5,435 nt of DNA from NCBI GenBank assembly GCA_013140465.1, contig JABFST010000324.1:1-5435 (forward strand). The letters are read 5' to 3'. The notes beneath the pieces were generated by a model. The model worked only from the letters and a program-made list of their open reading frames with translations, was not told the origin of the DNA and ran no database searches. Positions within the stretch are counted from its first letter, which is position 1. Each line of letters opens with the position of its first letter. A program made the position numbers and the translations under genes. Source of the stretch: Methylococcaceae bacterium (GTDB taxonomy: Bacteria; Pseudomonadota; Gammaproteobacteria; Methylococcales; Methylomonadaceae). Shown here in pieces: positions 1 to 5,426 of this stretch.

Positions 1-14
1 GTCATCGAGATGGC

Positions 15-55
15 TTTAATCTGGAATAAAAGCATAGCCACTATCCCAGATTAAA
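15..55. repeat. Inverted repeat, 10-bp perfect arms
   Basis: TTTAATCTGG at 15-24 is matched perfectly by CCAGATTAAA at 46-55. After one mismatch (25/45) three more pairs form (26-28 with 42-44), leaving a 13-base loop. It lies downstream of the small exported-protein gene on the minus strand. It could be the stem of a terminator read from either side, but no clear T run follows on either strand, so the role is open. Confidence 0.5.
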
Positions 56-60
56 CAGCG

Positions 61-76
61 GGCTAGAATACTAGCC
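61..76 (-). terminator. Short hairpin just after the small exported-protein gene
   Basis: GGCTAG (61-66) and CTAGCC (71-76) form a perfect 6-bp stem with a 4-base loop, beginning 13 bases past the stop codon of the gene at 90-374. On the minus strand the sequence after it is only mildly T-rich (TGTTT). It may act as a weak terminator or 3' stabilising hairpin, perhaps with the larger inverted repeat at 15-55. Confidence 0.35.
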
Positions 77-89
77 TAGCGGCATTCTA

Positions 90-374
90 CTATGGATAAA
101 TGACGGTAGGCTTGAAATAGGCTGCGGGGTATTTAGGGTCGAAATTATCTTGGGATTTTTCTGCCAATTGGCTGTCCACATAGATGACCGTAGGGGTAAA
201 GTTTGCCGCAGGGTATTTAGGGTCGGCATCGTTTTGGGCGACTTCGTTGCTGGAATAAATCACGCTAGGCTCAAAATCAGCGGCAGGGTATTTGCTGTCA
301 CTAGCCGCAGATGCGCTGATTGGGTTTAGCAAAACACCCGCCATTGCCAACCCTAAAAAATAAGTTTTATTCAT
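90..374 (-). CDS. Small exported protein with three KYPAAxFxPxVIY repeats
   Basis: This is a 94-residue protein of unknown function. I chose ATG at 374; the frame also opens at TTG 389, but starting at 374 gives a clean signal peptide: MNKT, then a hydrophobic stretch (about 6-17) and a small-residue region ending near ASA-A (21-24), so Sec export to the periplasm or outside is likely. The mature part is essentially three copies of a 13-residue motif at 28-40, 53-65 and 81-93 (KYPAADFEPSVIY, KYPAANFTPTVIY, KYPAAYFKPTVIY). They are separated by acidic, polar linkers of 12 and 15 residues, two of which end in DP before the next repeat. The protein ends one residue after the third copy. There is no cysteine, enzyme motif or membrane segment in the mature part. 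The ribosome site is weak (TTGAGA, about 12 bases upstream). The repeats suggest a binding or structural peptide, but I do not recognise a named family. Confidence 0.75.
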   Translation of the reverse strand: MNKTYFLGLAMAGVLLNPISASAASDSKYPAADFEPSVIYSSNEVAQNDADPKYPAANFTPTVIYVDSQLAEKSQDNFDPKYPAAYFKPTVIYP

Positions 375-403
375 GATGTTCAATCTCAAGTAGTGGTAAA
401 CAC

Positions 404-432
404 GGCCTGTCCAACGGCTGTAAAACAGGGCC
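404..432 (-). promoter_or_regulatory. Possible leader hairpin of the small exported-protein gene
   Basis: GGCCTGT (404-410) can pair with ACAGGGCC (425-432) if one base bulges, which closes a 14-base loop. It lies 30-58 bases upstream of the chosen ATG and downstream of the promoter candidate at 445-473, so it would be in the untranslated leader. The stem is short and a role is not shown. Confidence 0.25.
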
Positions 433-444
433 TATTGAATTTTA

Positions 445-473
445 AGTATCGAGTATTTTTTTTTATTTCGCAA
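445..473 (-). promoter_or_regulatory. Candidate sigma-70 promoter for the small exported-protein gene
   Basis: On the minus strand, TTGCGA (473-468) is followed after 17 bases by GATACT (450-445). Each box matches the sigma-70 consensus at four of six positions with ideal spacing, and the spacer holds a long A run. Transcription would start about 65 bases before the ATG at 374. No other gene lies downstream on this strand within the window. Confidence 0.35.
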
Positions 474-474
474 C

Positions 475-650
475 TGCTTTTAGTGAAAAGCGAAGGTGTG
501 CGCCGTTAGGCCAAGACCGAAGAAAATAGTGCTGAAAGGCAGATAGGCGCAGGGATTTGGCGATTTAGGCGGGTCAGCTGAATGCCGGCGTGCAAAGGCT
601 TTAGGCTTTGCCGTGCCGGAAAAAATCAGGTCTAAAACCAATTTAAATCC
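475..650. other. Non-coding stretch with no convincing gene
   Basis: A 70-codon minus-strand frame spans 480-692, but it starts inside a dispersed repeat, lacks a ribosome site, and its product (rich in Pro, Ala and Phe) resembles no family I know. The stretch does contain a hairpin (585-619) and is GC-richer than the AT-rich leader next to it. I read it as intergenic DNA, possibly part of a multicopy element that continues into the repeats at 652-867. Confidence 0.5.
585..619. repeat. Imperfect GC-rich hairpin
   Basis: CCGGC (585-589) pairs with GCCGG (615-619), and GCAAAG (592-597) pairs with CTTTGC (606-611), with a small asymmetric internal loop between the two stems and an 8-base terminal loop. 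On the plus strand a short A run follows; on the minus strand no T run follows, so it does not look like an intrinsic terminator for cysN. It may be part of a dispersed repeat. Confidence 0.4.
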
Positions 651-651
651 A

Positions 652-675
652 CTCACCCTACCCTCTCCATGAGGG
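652..675 (+). repeat. Dispersed CCCTCTCC-type repeat, copy A
   Basis: This is a degenerate copy, reading CTCACCC then TACCCTCTCC and closing with GAGGG. CCCTC and GAGGG (661-665 and 671-675) form a 5-bp stem. It has the same orientation as copy C and the opposite orientation to copy B, 32 bases away. Confidence 0.5.
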
Positions 676-707
676 CTTAAATATGTACACAACCCATATA
701 GAGCCGT

Positions 708-737
708 CCCCCTCAGGGAGAAGGTTGGGATGAGGGG
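708..737 (-). repeat. Dispersed CCCTCTCC-type repeat, copy B (inverted)
   Basis: Read on the minus strand it begins CCCCTCATCCCAACC and continues TTCTCCCTGAGGG, the familiar layout of a short head followed by a small hairpin. It is one of the two fullest copies here and is inverted relative to copies A and C. Confidence 0.6.
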
Positions 738-758
738 TTTTAACGTGTGATTTACATA

Positions 759-791
759 CCCCTCTCACCAACCCTCTCCCTGTGGGAGAGG
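759..791 (+). repeat. Dispersed CCCTCTCC-type repeat, copy C, with perfect hairpin
   Basis: The head CCCCTCTCACCAA is followed by CCTCTCCC (773-780) and GGGAGAGG (784-791), a perfect 8-bp stem with a TGT loop. It is the best-preserved hairpin of the four copies. Repeats of this kind are common between genes in many proteobacterial genomes and are thought to be mobilised or palindromic (REP-like) elements; that assignment is from general knowledge. Confidence 0.65.
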
Positions 792-852
792 AGGCTATGC
801 GCAGTGAAACTTATTGTTTTTATGGCTATTAAAACTTGTGTAGAAACTTATA

Positions 853-867
853 CCCTGAGGGAGAGGG
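853..867 (-). repeat. Dispersed CCCTCTCC-type repeat, copy D (truncated, inverted)
   Basis: Only the core CCCTGAGGGAGAGGG remains; the head part seen in copies B and C is missing. It is inverted relative to copy C, so A/B and C/D make two head-to-head style pairs across about 215 bases. Confidence 0.5.
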
Positions 868-902
868 CGATTTATGTGGATTTATCAGCTTAGGACACTA
901 TG

Positions 903-924
903 ACTGACGGGCTTTGCCATCAGT
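903..924 (-). terminator. Hairpin just downstream of cysN, without a T run
   Basis: ACTGACGG (903-910) pairs with CCATCAGT (917-924), eight pairs including one G-T, around a 6-base loop. It begins ten bases after the cysN stop codon. No run of T follows on the minus strand, so it may slow or protect the 3' end of the operon transcript rather than end it by itself. Confidence 0.4.
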
Positions 925-933
925 TATACCTAA

Positions 934-2559
934 TCAGTAAACAATCGCCTGTTCTTTTAAATCAGCATAAATATCATCAACCGTCAGTACATCGGCATTA
1001 AAACTTCTGTCAGCCAAGTCACTGCTGTAATTGACGCATAAGCAAATCAGCCCTGCGTTTTTAACGGCTTGGATTAATGAGGTGTTTTGGGTTTCTAACA
1101 CGGTAGTGGCGTGACCGTTGTCAAACAGCTTGCGTTCCAGCTTATAAGCCAGTTCTTTGCCGTTGCTGCCCGTTAAGGCAATCGCCGCAGGTTTTTGGTT
1201 ATAACGCGCCGCACGTTCTTCTAGGCTGACTGGCTGTTGGTTTTCCGCATCGATTGAGCCAGTAATCATGCCCGCGCCGACCGTGCCATTGGTCAGGCGG
1301 TCGATAATAATAAACGCGCCTGTGCCTTTGTTGGTTTTGTAAGCATCAAACACCACAGGGGCGTTCACGGTTACGGTGCAGGAACCGATTTCGTTAAGTT
1401 GTAAATCTGCCGCATCATGGTGTTCTAGGGTGTTGACATCAATACGGTGATGAATCTGCGCAATCGCACCCGAAACGCTGCGCGTCGCCAATTTAAAGGT
1501 GTATTGGCGGCCTGGCGTGAGGGCTTTTTCAGTCATCCAGACAATAGTGGCCTTGAATTGGTCAGCGACGATTGACGGTTGTTGCTCGGCACCGACCAAC
1601 ATATCGCCACGGCTGACATCGATTTCATCTTCTAGCGTTAAAGTGACGGCCATAGGCGGAAACGCTTCGACCAAATCACCGTCGAAAGTGACTATCGATT
1701 TGATTTTACTGCTTTTGCCTGAGGGCAAGGCGGTCACTAAATCGCCAGTGCGGAACAAGCCGGACGCCACCGTGCCACAAAAACCACGAAAATCGAGGTT
1801 AGGCCGATTGACGTATTGCACCGGAAAACGCGCGTCGTTAAAGTTGTGGTCATTAGCGATTTCTACGCTGTTTAAGGCTTCCATCAACGGTTGTCCGCTA
1901 AACCACGGCATATTCTCGCTAGGGTTGACGACATTGTCGCCATCTAAGGCGGACATCGGGATAAAACGGATGTCGTGCAAATCCAGCGTGTCGGTAAAAC
2001 GTAGATAATCGGCTTTAATGGTATTGAACACAGTCTCGCTATAATCCATCAAATCCATTTTATTAACCGCGACAATAATGTGCTGGATACCTAATAAGGA
2101 GGCTATAAAACTATGGCGTTTAGTTTGGGTTTGCACGCCGTAGCGGGCATCGATAAGAATAATCGCCAAATCACAAGTCGATGCGCCTGTCGCCATATTG
2201 CGTGTGTATTGCTCATGGCCGGGGGTGTCGGCAATGATAAATTTGCGCGTGGACGTGGAAAAATAGCGGTAGGCCACGTCGATGGTGATGCCTTGTTCGC
2301 GTTCGGCTTGCAAGCCATCCACCAACAAGGCCAAATCGATTTTACCCGCACCCGTAGTGCCGGATTTGACGCTATCGGCTTGCACCGCCGCCAATTGGTC
2401 TTCGTAAATCATTTTGGAATCATGCAACAAGCGGCCTATCAAGGTGCTTTTGCCGTCATCGACATTGCCGCAGGTTAAAAACCGTAGCAATTCTTTGTTT
2501 TCGTGTTGCGTAAGGTACGCGTCTATATCGGTGCTGATTAAATCGGATTGGTGGGACAT
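934..2559 (-). CDS. cysN: Sulfate adenylyltransferase GTPase subunit CysN, with degenerate CysC-like tail
   Basis: CysN is the large, GTP-hydrolysing subunit of bacterial ATP sulfurylase. With CysD it converts sulfate and ATP to APS and pyrophosphate in the cytoplasm, and GTP hydrolysis drives the unfavourable reaction. The 541-residue product shows the translation-factor GTPase fold: G1 GNVDDGKST (31-39), switch region REQGITID (87-94), G3 DTPGH (111-115), G4 NKMD (166-169) and SALDGDN (203-209). The beta-barrel domains follow to about 440. E. coli CysN has 475 residues; the excess is a tail from about 451 described separately. The start at 2559 is supported by AGGA nine bases upstream. A candidate promoter lies just upstream at 2588-2617. 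cysD would normally adjoin it, but two foreign-looking genes intervene. All key GTPase motifs are intact, so the enzyme should be active. Confidence 0.97.
   Translation of the reverse strand: MSHQSDLISTDIDAYLTQHENKELLRFLTCGNVDDGKSTLIGRLLHDSKMIYEDQLAAVQADSVKSGTTGAGKIDLALLVDGLQAEREQGITIDVAYRYFSTSTRKFIIADTPGHEQYTRNMATGASTCDLAIILIDARYGVQTQTKRHSFIASLLGIQHIIVAVNKMDLMDYSETVFNTIKADYLRFTDTLDLHDIRFIPMSALDGDNVVNPSENMPWFSGQPLMEALNSVEIANDHNFNDARFPVQYVNRPNLDFRGFCGTVASGLFRTGDLVTALPSGKSSKIKSIVTFDGDLVEAFPPMAVTLTLEDEIDVSRGDMLVGAEQQPSIVADQFKATIVWMTEKALTPGRQYTFKLATRSVSGAIAQIHHRIDVNTLEHHDAADLQLNEIGSCTVTVNAPVVFDAYKTNKGTGAFIIIDRLTNGTVGAGMITGSIDAENQQPVSLEERAARYNQKPAAIALTGSNGKELAYKLERKLFDNGHATTVLETQNTSLIQAVKNAGLICLCVNYSSDLADRSFNADVLTVDDIYADLKEQAIVY
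937..1209 (-). other. Degenerate APS kinase (CysC)-like domain fused to CysN
   Basis: Residues 451-541 of CysN resemble a collapsed APS kinase. [10 protein letters not shown] (455-464) matches the entry strand, [10 protein letters not shown] (474-483) the first helix, LETQN (488-492) the LDGDN region, AGLICLCVN (502-510) the AGLIVLTA strand, and [13 protein letters not shown] (522-534) the closing segment. The usual P-loop GLSGSGKST has become GSNGKE, the Asp residues of DGDN are lost, and the central lid region with its FTGID/PYE motifs is absent; the domain is about 90 residues where CysC has about 200. Catalysis is therefore unlikely. Known CysNC fusions keep a full kinase, so this looks like a decayed or repurposed relic. 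The alignment was done by eye. Confidence 0.6.
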
Positions 2560-2587
2560 AATATTATTTCCTAAGGGGGTTCTAATA

Positions 2588-2617
2588 ATTAAGTTGTTGT
2601 AGCATGAATGTTGTCAA
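2588..2617 (-). promoter_or_regulatory. Candidate internal promoter for cysN
   Basis: On the minus strand a perfect TTGACA (2617-2612) overlaps the stop codon of the nuclease-like gene. It is followed after 18 bases by CTTAAT (2593-2588), which matches the -10 consensus at four of six positions. Transcription would start about 22 bases before the cysN ATG, leaving room for its AGGA ribosome site. If active, cysN could be transcribed independently of the inserted pair. Confidence 0.4.
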
Positions 2618-3177
2618 TCAAGGTCTTTATGTAATCCATTTTTTTTAGCTATATCTTGATTCATAACAATAACGTCACTTGATGATAGATTCCACATTTT
2701 AACCATTCGCTTAACTATTGGATTTAATACTTCAAGAAGAGCATCCTGTAAAGGAGGCAACCATTCCTCCTTGTAAGTATTGCTTGTGATGATTAAAACA
2801 AATTTAAAATGAGTGGTAGATAAGTCTATTTTCTGAAAACAGGGGGGTAGCTCTAATTCAGTTGAATGTCTTTTCAGATAAATAGCTAAAAACAGCAACA
2901 AGCTATTAGATAATTTATCTTTAACTTCGTGGATGAATTTATCGAAATCTGCTTGTTTAGCCGGTTGAGGTGAACCATTTTTTGCCTCAATCACCCAAAT
3001 TGTAGGTGTTTGCCCTTCCATTCGTAATAATAAAAATTCCGCAATTTTTACCCCTTCGTCCGGTTTTGCACCTTTATTAATTTTATCTAGTGTGGCTGTT
3101 TTTTCAATACGAAAAAAATGTCCATCTAAATATGGGCCAAAAGTCATCCCCGATTCAATGATTGGTTCTGTGGTCAT
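2614..3177 (-). CDS. Putative PD-(D/E)XK-like nuclease, partner of the adjacent ATPase
   Basis: This is a 187-residue protein, start ATG 3177, which overlaps the ATPase stop as ATGA, so the two are probably translated in a coupled way. A TTG three codons... would add only two residues (3183) and is less likely. The visible catalytic pattern is E25 (FRIEK), E47 (KIAEFLLL) and E64-A-K66 in a hydrophobic strand (IWVIEAKNG). The 17-residue gap between E47 and ExK, and the strand-loop-strand setting, are typical of PD-(D/E)XK nucleases. A helix with FDKFIHEVKDKL (78-89), a hydrophobic stretch (91-100) and a strand FKFVLIITSN (124-133) follow. No signal peptide or membrane segment is evident. I do not recognise a named family; the nuclease call rests on motif reading only. 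It could instead be a non-catalytic partner protein with this fold. The gene is AT-rich like the ATPase and unlike cysN. Confidence 0.7.
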   Translation of the reverse strand: MTTEPIIESGMTFGPYLDGHFFRIEKTATLDKINKGAKPDEGVKIAEFLLLRMEGQTPTIWVIEAKNGSPQPAKQADFDKFIHEVKDKLSNSLLLFLAIYLKRHSTELELPPCFQKIDLSTTHFKFVLIITSNTYKEEWLPPLQDALLEVLNPIVKRMVKMWNLSSSDVIVMNQDIAKKNGLHKDLD

Positions 3178-4262
3178 TTGCAAGCCAGAGTAACTTCTTC
3201 TTTATAAAGTCGAATTGACTCGCTAATAATTGGATTGCTGGGCATTTCATCCTTTAAATCAGATTGTACCCATTCATCATTTTGATAGGAGAGTACAGGA
3301 ATAGATAGCTGTTGTTCTTGAGCAATCAGGAATAACTTTTTGATGACAAAATACGAATGGCTGGCTAAGAAAAACTGTATACCATGTTGAGCTAGCATAG
3401 CGACAATATCCAGCAGTTTGTCAATGGCTTCTGGATGTAAGGCAGATTCTGGCTCATCAATAAAAATAATTGAGTTTTCGTTTAAATGGCGATTACCTAG
3501 CAAACTATCTAATACGGCGACTTTTCTAATACCTTCAGCAGTTACTCCCATAGGAAAGCGTTGCTCATCTTTTATAAAATACCATTGTTTTTTATCCCCA
3601 TCAAACTCTATTCTGCCTTCAATTAAGTCTTCAAGCAGCATCCGTGAGTCATTAAAATCAATAGAATTATGCCCTGATGTTGAAGGAAATTTAAAATGTA
3701 AAGCAGACTGGCTTTTGCCCATAGCAATACCATTACCCCAAACAAGTACTGTTTCCGTTGGTGGTTGAAGTAACGCTAACGCTAAATCAAAATAGGTATC
3801 ATCAAAACCGAATAGATATTGATTTCTGGTGTTTAAAATAATGTGGTGTAATGATAAAATTTCTTTAGCAGGTAAAAAAATAGAATTGTCAGTGCGTGGA
3901 GCTACTTGATTTTCCAACGGGTCGAAGACATTAGTGTTATCGTTGCTAAAACTATAGCTAAAATTTTGTCCACTAAATATTAAACTAAACGATAAAACTC
4001 CATCACTCGGTTTTGTTACCAAATCTCCAATATTTTCAGCCTGAAAAGTCCAATGCAGTTTACGTTTTAAAATTTCATCAATACTGTCCGCATTTTGATT
4101 ACGCTTATAATCTTCCAAAGTCCGCATCGCGCTATACAACGCTTTAAGCACAAATGATTTGCCGCAACCATTGTTGCCAATGATGAGGTTAATTTTGCCC
4201 AAATTTTGCCAGTCCAAAGCTTTTATGGGTCCAAAATTTTTGAGTTCAGCACTATTAATCAT
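3174..4262 (-). CDS. AAA/ABC-type ATPase of the OLD/PtuA/RloA-like class
   Basis: The 362-residue protein is an intact ABC-like ATPase of the kind used in phage defence and DNA repair, not a transporter. It opens with LKNFGPIKALDW and the P-loop GNNGCGKS (29-36). FLPAKE (129-134) is often seen in this class. A signature-like segment GVTAEGIRK (239-247) precedes Walker B IIFIDEPES (265-273, D269 and E270), the D-loop SALHPE (273-278) and the H-switch histidine H302 in ASHS. Residues 37-260 hold the variable insert. There is no C-terminal TOPRIM nuclease as in OLD or GajA proteins; the separate small protein downstream may supply that function. It begins 18 bases after the cysD stop with a weak ribosome site (AGAG) and its stop overlaps the next gene, so the pair forms an operon that appears to ride on cysD transcription. 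About 38% GC in a counted line, against 52-60% in the cys genes, suggests acquisition from elsewhere. Substrate is unknown. Confidence 0.9.
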   Translation of the reverse strand: MINSAELKNFGPIKALDWQNLGKINLIIGNNGCGKSFVLKALYSAMRTLEDYKRNQNADSIDEILKRKLHWTFQAENIGDLVTKPSDGVLSFSLIFSGQNFSYSFSNDNTNVFDPLENQVAPRTDNSIFLPAKEILSLHHIILNTRNQYLFGFDDTYFDLALALLQPPTETVLVWGNGIAMGKSQSALHFKFPSTSGHNSIDFNDSRMLLEDLIEGRIEFDGDKKQWYFIKDEQRFPMGVTAEGIRKVAVLDSLLGNRHLNENSIIFIDEPESALHPEAIDKLLDIVAMLAQHGIQFFLASHSYFVIKKLFLIAQEQQLSIPVLSYQNDEWVQSDLKDEMPSNPIISESIRLYKEEVTLACK

Positions 4263-4280
4263 AATTGGCTCTGTAAATGG

Positions 4281-5189
4281 TTAGAAATACCCTTCCCGCT
4301 TCTTCTGTTCCATCGATCCGGCTTGGTCGTGGTCAATTAAACGCCCTTGCCGTTCAGAAGTCGTGGTCAACAGCATTTCTTGGATAATTTCAGGCAGCGT
4401 AGTGGCTTCGGATTCGACTGCGCCTGTCAGCGGATAACAGCCTAAAGTACGGAAACGCACTTTTTTCATTTCCACGGTTTCGTTTTCACCGATGGGCATG
4501 CGTTCGTCATCAACCATGATTAACATGCCGTCGCGGTTGACCACAGGGCGTTCTTTAGCAAAATAAAGTGGCACTATCGGGATGTTTTCCAGATGGATGT
4601 ATTGCCAGATGTCCAATTCGGTCCAGTTTGACAACGGAAATACGCGGATGCTTTCGCCTTTGTCGATTTTGCCGTTGTAGATGTTCCACAGTTCGGGGCG
4701 TTGGTTTTTAGGATCCCAGCGGTGGTTTTTGTCGCGGAACGAATACACGCGTTCTTTGGCGCGGGATTTTTCTTCGTCTCGGCGGGCGCCACCAAACGCG
4801 GCATCGAACTGGTATTTATCCAACGCTTGTTTTAGGCCGTCGGTTTTCATCACGTCGGTGTGTTTTTTGCTGCCGTGAGTAAACGGCCCTATGCCTTGGT
4901 CTACGCCATCTTGATTGATATAAACGATTAAATCTAGGCCCAGTTTTTCGACCATCATGTCCCGAAATTGGATCATTTCCTTAAATTTCCAGGTGGTATC
5001 GACGTGCATTAACGGAAACGGGGGTTTGCCGGGATAAAAGGCTTTCATGGTCAAATGCAGCATCACAGCGGAATCTTTACCTACGGAATACAACATGACA
5101 GGCCGTTCAAATTCAGCCGCCACTTCGCGGATGATGTGGATGCTTTCTGCTTCCAGCTCTTTTAGGTGTGTTAGTTTATGGTCAGTCAT
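4281..5189 (-). CDS. cysD: Sulfate adenylyltransferase small subunit CysD
   Basis: CysD is the catalytic adenylyl-transfer subunit of ATP sulfurylase, working with CysN to make APS from sulfate and ATP. At 302 residues it equals the E. coli protein. The PP-loop SVGKDS (35-40), the [11 protein letters not shown] segment (133-143), the [10 protein letters not shown] stretch (189-198) and [13 protein letters not shown] (248-260) are all intact, as is the family's usual C-terminal end ([12 protein letters not shown], 291-302). The start ATG at 5189 has AGGGA seven bases or so upstream. The gene is first in its transcript in this window; the terminator at 5285-5323 separates it from the preceding frame. 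Normally cysN follows directly, but here the ATPase gene begins 18 bases after the stop. Confidence 0.97.
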   Translation of the reverse strand: MTDHKLTHLKELEAESIHIIREVAAEFERPVMLYSVGKDSAVMLHLTMKAFYPGKPPFPLMHVDTTWKFKEMIQFRDMMVEKLGLDLIVYINQDGVDQGIGPFTHGSKKHTDVMKTDGLKQALDKYQFDAAFGGARRDEEKSRAKERVYSFRDKNHRWDPKNQRPELWNIYNGKIDKGESIRVFPLSNWTELDIWQYIHLENIPIVPLYFAKERPVVNRDGMLIMVDDERMPIGENETVEMKKVRFRTLGCYPLTGAVESEATTLPEIIQEMLLTTTSERQGRLIDHDQAGSMEQKKREGYF

Positions 5190-5220
5190 TAAAAATCCCT
5201 AAGGTTGGATGTCACGGCAA

Positions 5221-5242
5221 GTTATTAAGGTCACTCAATAAC
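5221..5242. promoter_or_regulatory. Palindrome upstream of cysD, possible operator
   Basis: GTTATT (5221-5226) and AATAAC (5237-5242) are perfect inverted arms with a 10-base centre, 32-53 bases upstream of the cysD ATG. The A/T-rich arms resemble sites bound by LysR-type regulators such as CysB, the usual activator of sulfur genes, but the position is near or past the presumed transcription start. A leader hairpin is another option. Confidence 0.3.
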
Positions 5243-5251
5243 AAACCTTTC

Positions 5252-5280
5252 ATTTTAATTTGTATGGGCTGTTTATGCCA
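5252..5280 (-). promoter_or_regulatory. Weak candidate cysD promoter
   Basis: On the minus strand TAAAAT (5257-5252) is a good -10 box (five of six). Seventeen bases upstream is TGGCAT (5280-5275), a poor -35 box. A weak -35 is common in activator-dependent promoters, and sulfur operons usually need CysB, so the pattern is reasonable but not strong. Start would lie about 55 bases before the ATG. Confidence 0.3.
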
Positions 5281-5284
5281 GTGA

Positions 5285-5323
5285 TCCTAAAATAAAATTT
5301 GCTGTTAAGGTAAACCCTAACAG
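5285..5323 (-). terminator. Intrinsic terminator ahead of cysD
   Basis: On the minus strand CTGTTAGGG (5323-5315) pairs with CCTTAACAG (5310-5302), nine pairs with one G-T, around a TTTA loop. It is followed by CAAATTTTATTTT, a T-rich tract. The stem starts two bases after the stop codon of the frame at 5326-5415, so it should end that upstream transcript before cysD. Confidence 0.7.
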
Positions 5324-5325
5324 GG

Positions 5326-5415
5326 CTAGGCATCTGGGGGCAACTTCATGTTGCTGTCATATTTAATCGGTATATTCTTTGCCCATTTACCTGTCAACGA
5401 GCCGCGCTTGGACAT
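5326..5415 (-). CDS. Very short basic protein (29 residues), or tail of a larger gene
   Basis: An ATG at 5415 sits five bases after a perfect AGGAGG (5421-5426 on the plus strand as CCTCCT) and opens a frame of 29 codons ending in TAG. The product begins MSKRGSLTGKWAK and is basic in its first half, with no cysteine. An intrinsic terminator follows at once. However, the frame stays open upstream to the end of the window (EKEEAK before the Met), so it could equally be the C-terminus of a longer protein whose lysine/glutamate codons mimic a ribosome site. I recognise neither version. Confidence 0.45.
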   Translation of the reverse strand: MSKRGSLTGKWAKNIPIKYDSNMKLPPDA

Positions 5416-5420
5416 TTTCG

Positions 5421-5426
5421 CCTCCT
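5421..5426 (-). promoter_or_regulatory. Strong Shine-Dalgarno sequence for the 29-residue frame
   Basis: AGGAGG on the minus strand, five bases before ATG 5415, is the best ribosome site in the window. It is the main reason to treat the short frame as a real start rather than an internal methionine. Confidence 0.5.

Noticed and set aside
480..692. 70-codon minus-strand frame between cysN and the small exported-protein gene
   Set aside because: It begins inside repeat copy A, has no ribosome site, and its product has no recognisable domain; most likely an accidental frame in intergenic or repeat DNA.
652..867. CRISPR array
   Set aside because: The repeats alternate in orientation, differ in length and are unevenly spaced, unlike the uniform direct repeats of a CRISPR.
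1499..2008. 169-codon plus-strand frame
   Set aside because: It lies wholly antisense within cysN, whose protein is strongly conserved; the antisense product has no family features.
2103..2478. Frames on both strands overlapping the CysN GTPase region
   Set aside because: They are shadows of the conserved CysN N-terminal coding sequence.
3178..3183. TTG at 3183 as the start of the nuclease-like gene
   Set aside because: ATG at 3177 forms an ATGA overlap with the ATPase stop, a standard coupled arrangement, and adding two residues brings no benefit.
3418..3768. 116-codon plus-strand frame opposite the ATPase
   Set aside because: It is antisense to the Walker B half of an intact ATPase; no ribosome site or domain.
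4257..4280. Direct repeats at the edges of the inserted pair as signs of a transposition target
   Set aside because: Comparing both junctions gave only AATTAT in common, too short to mean anything in AT-rich sequence.
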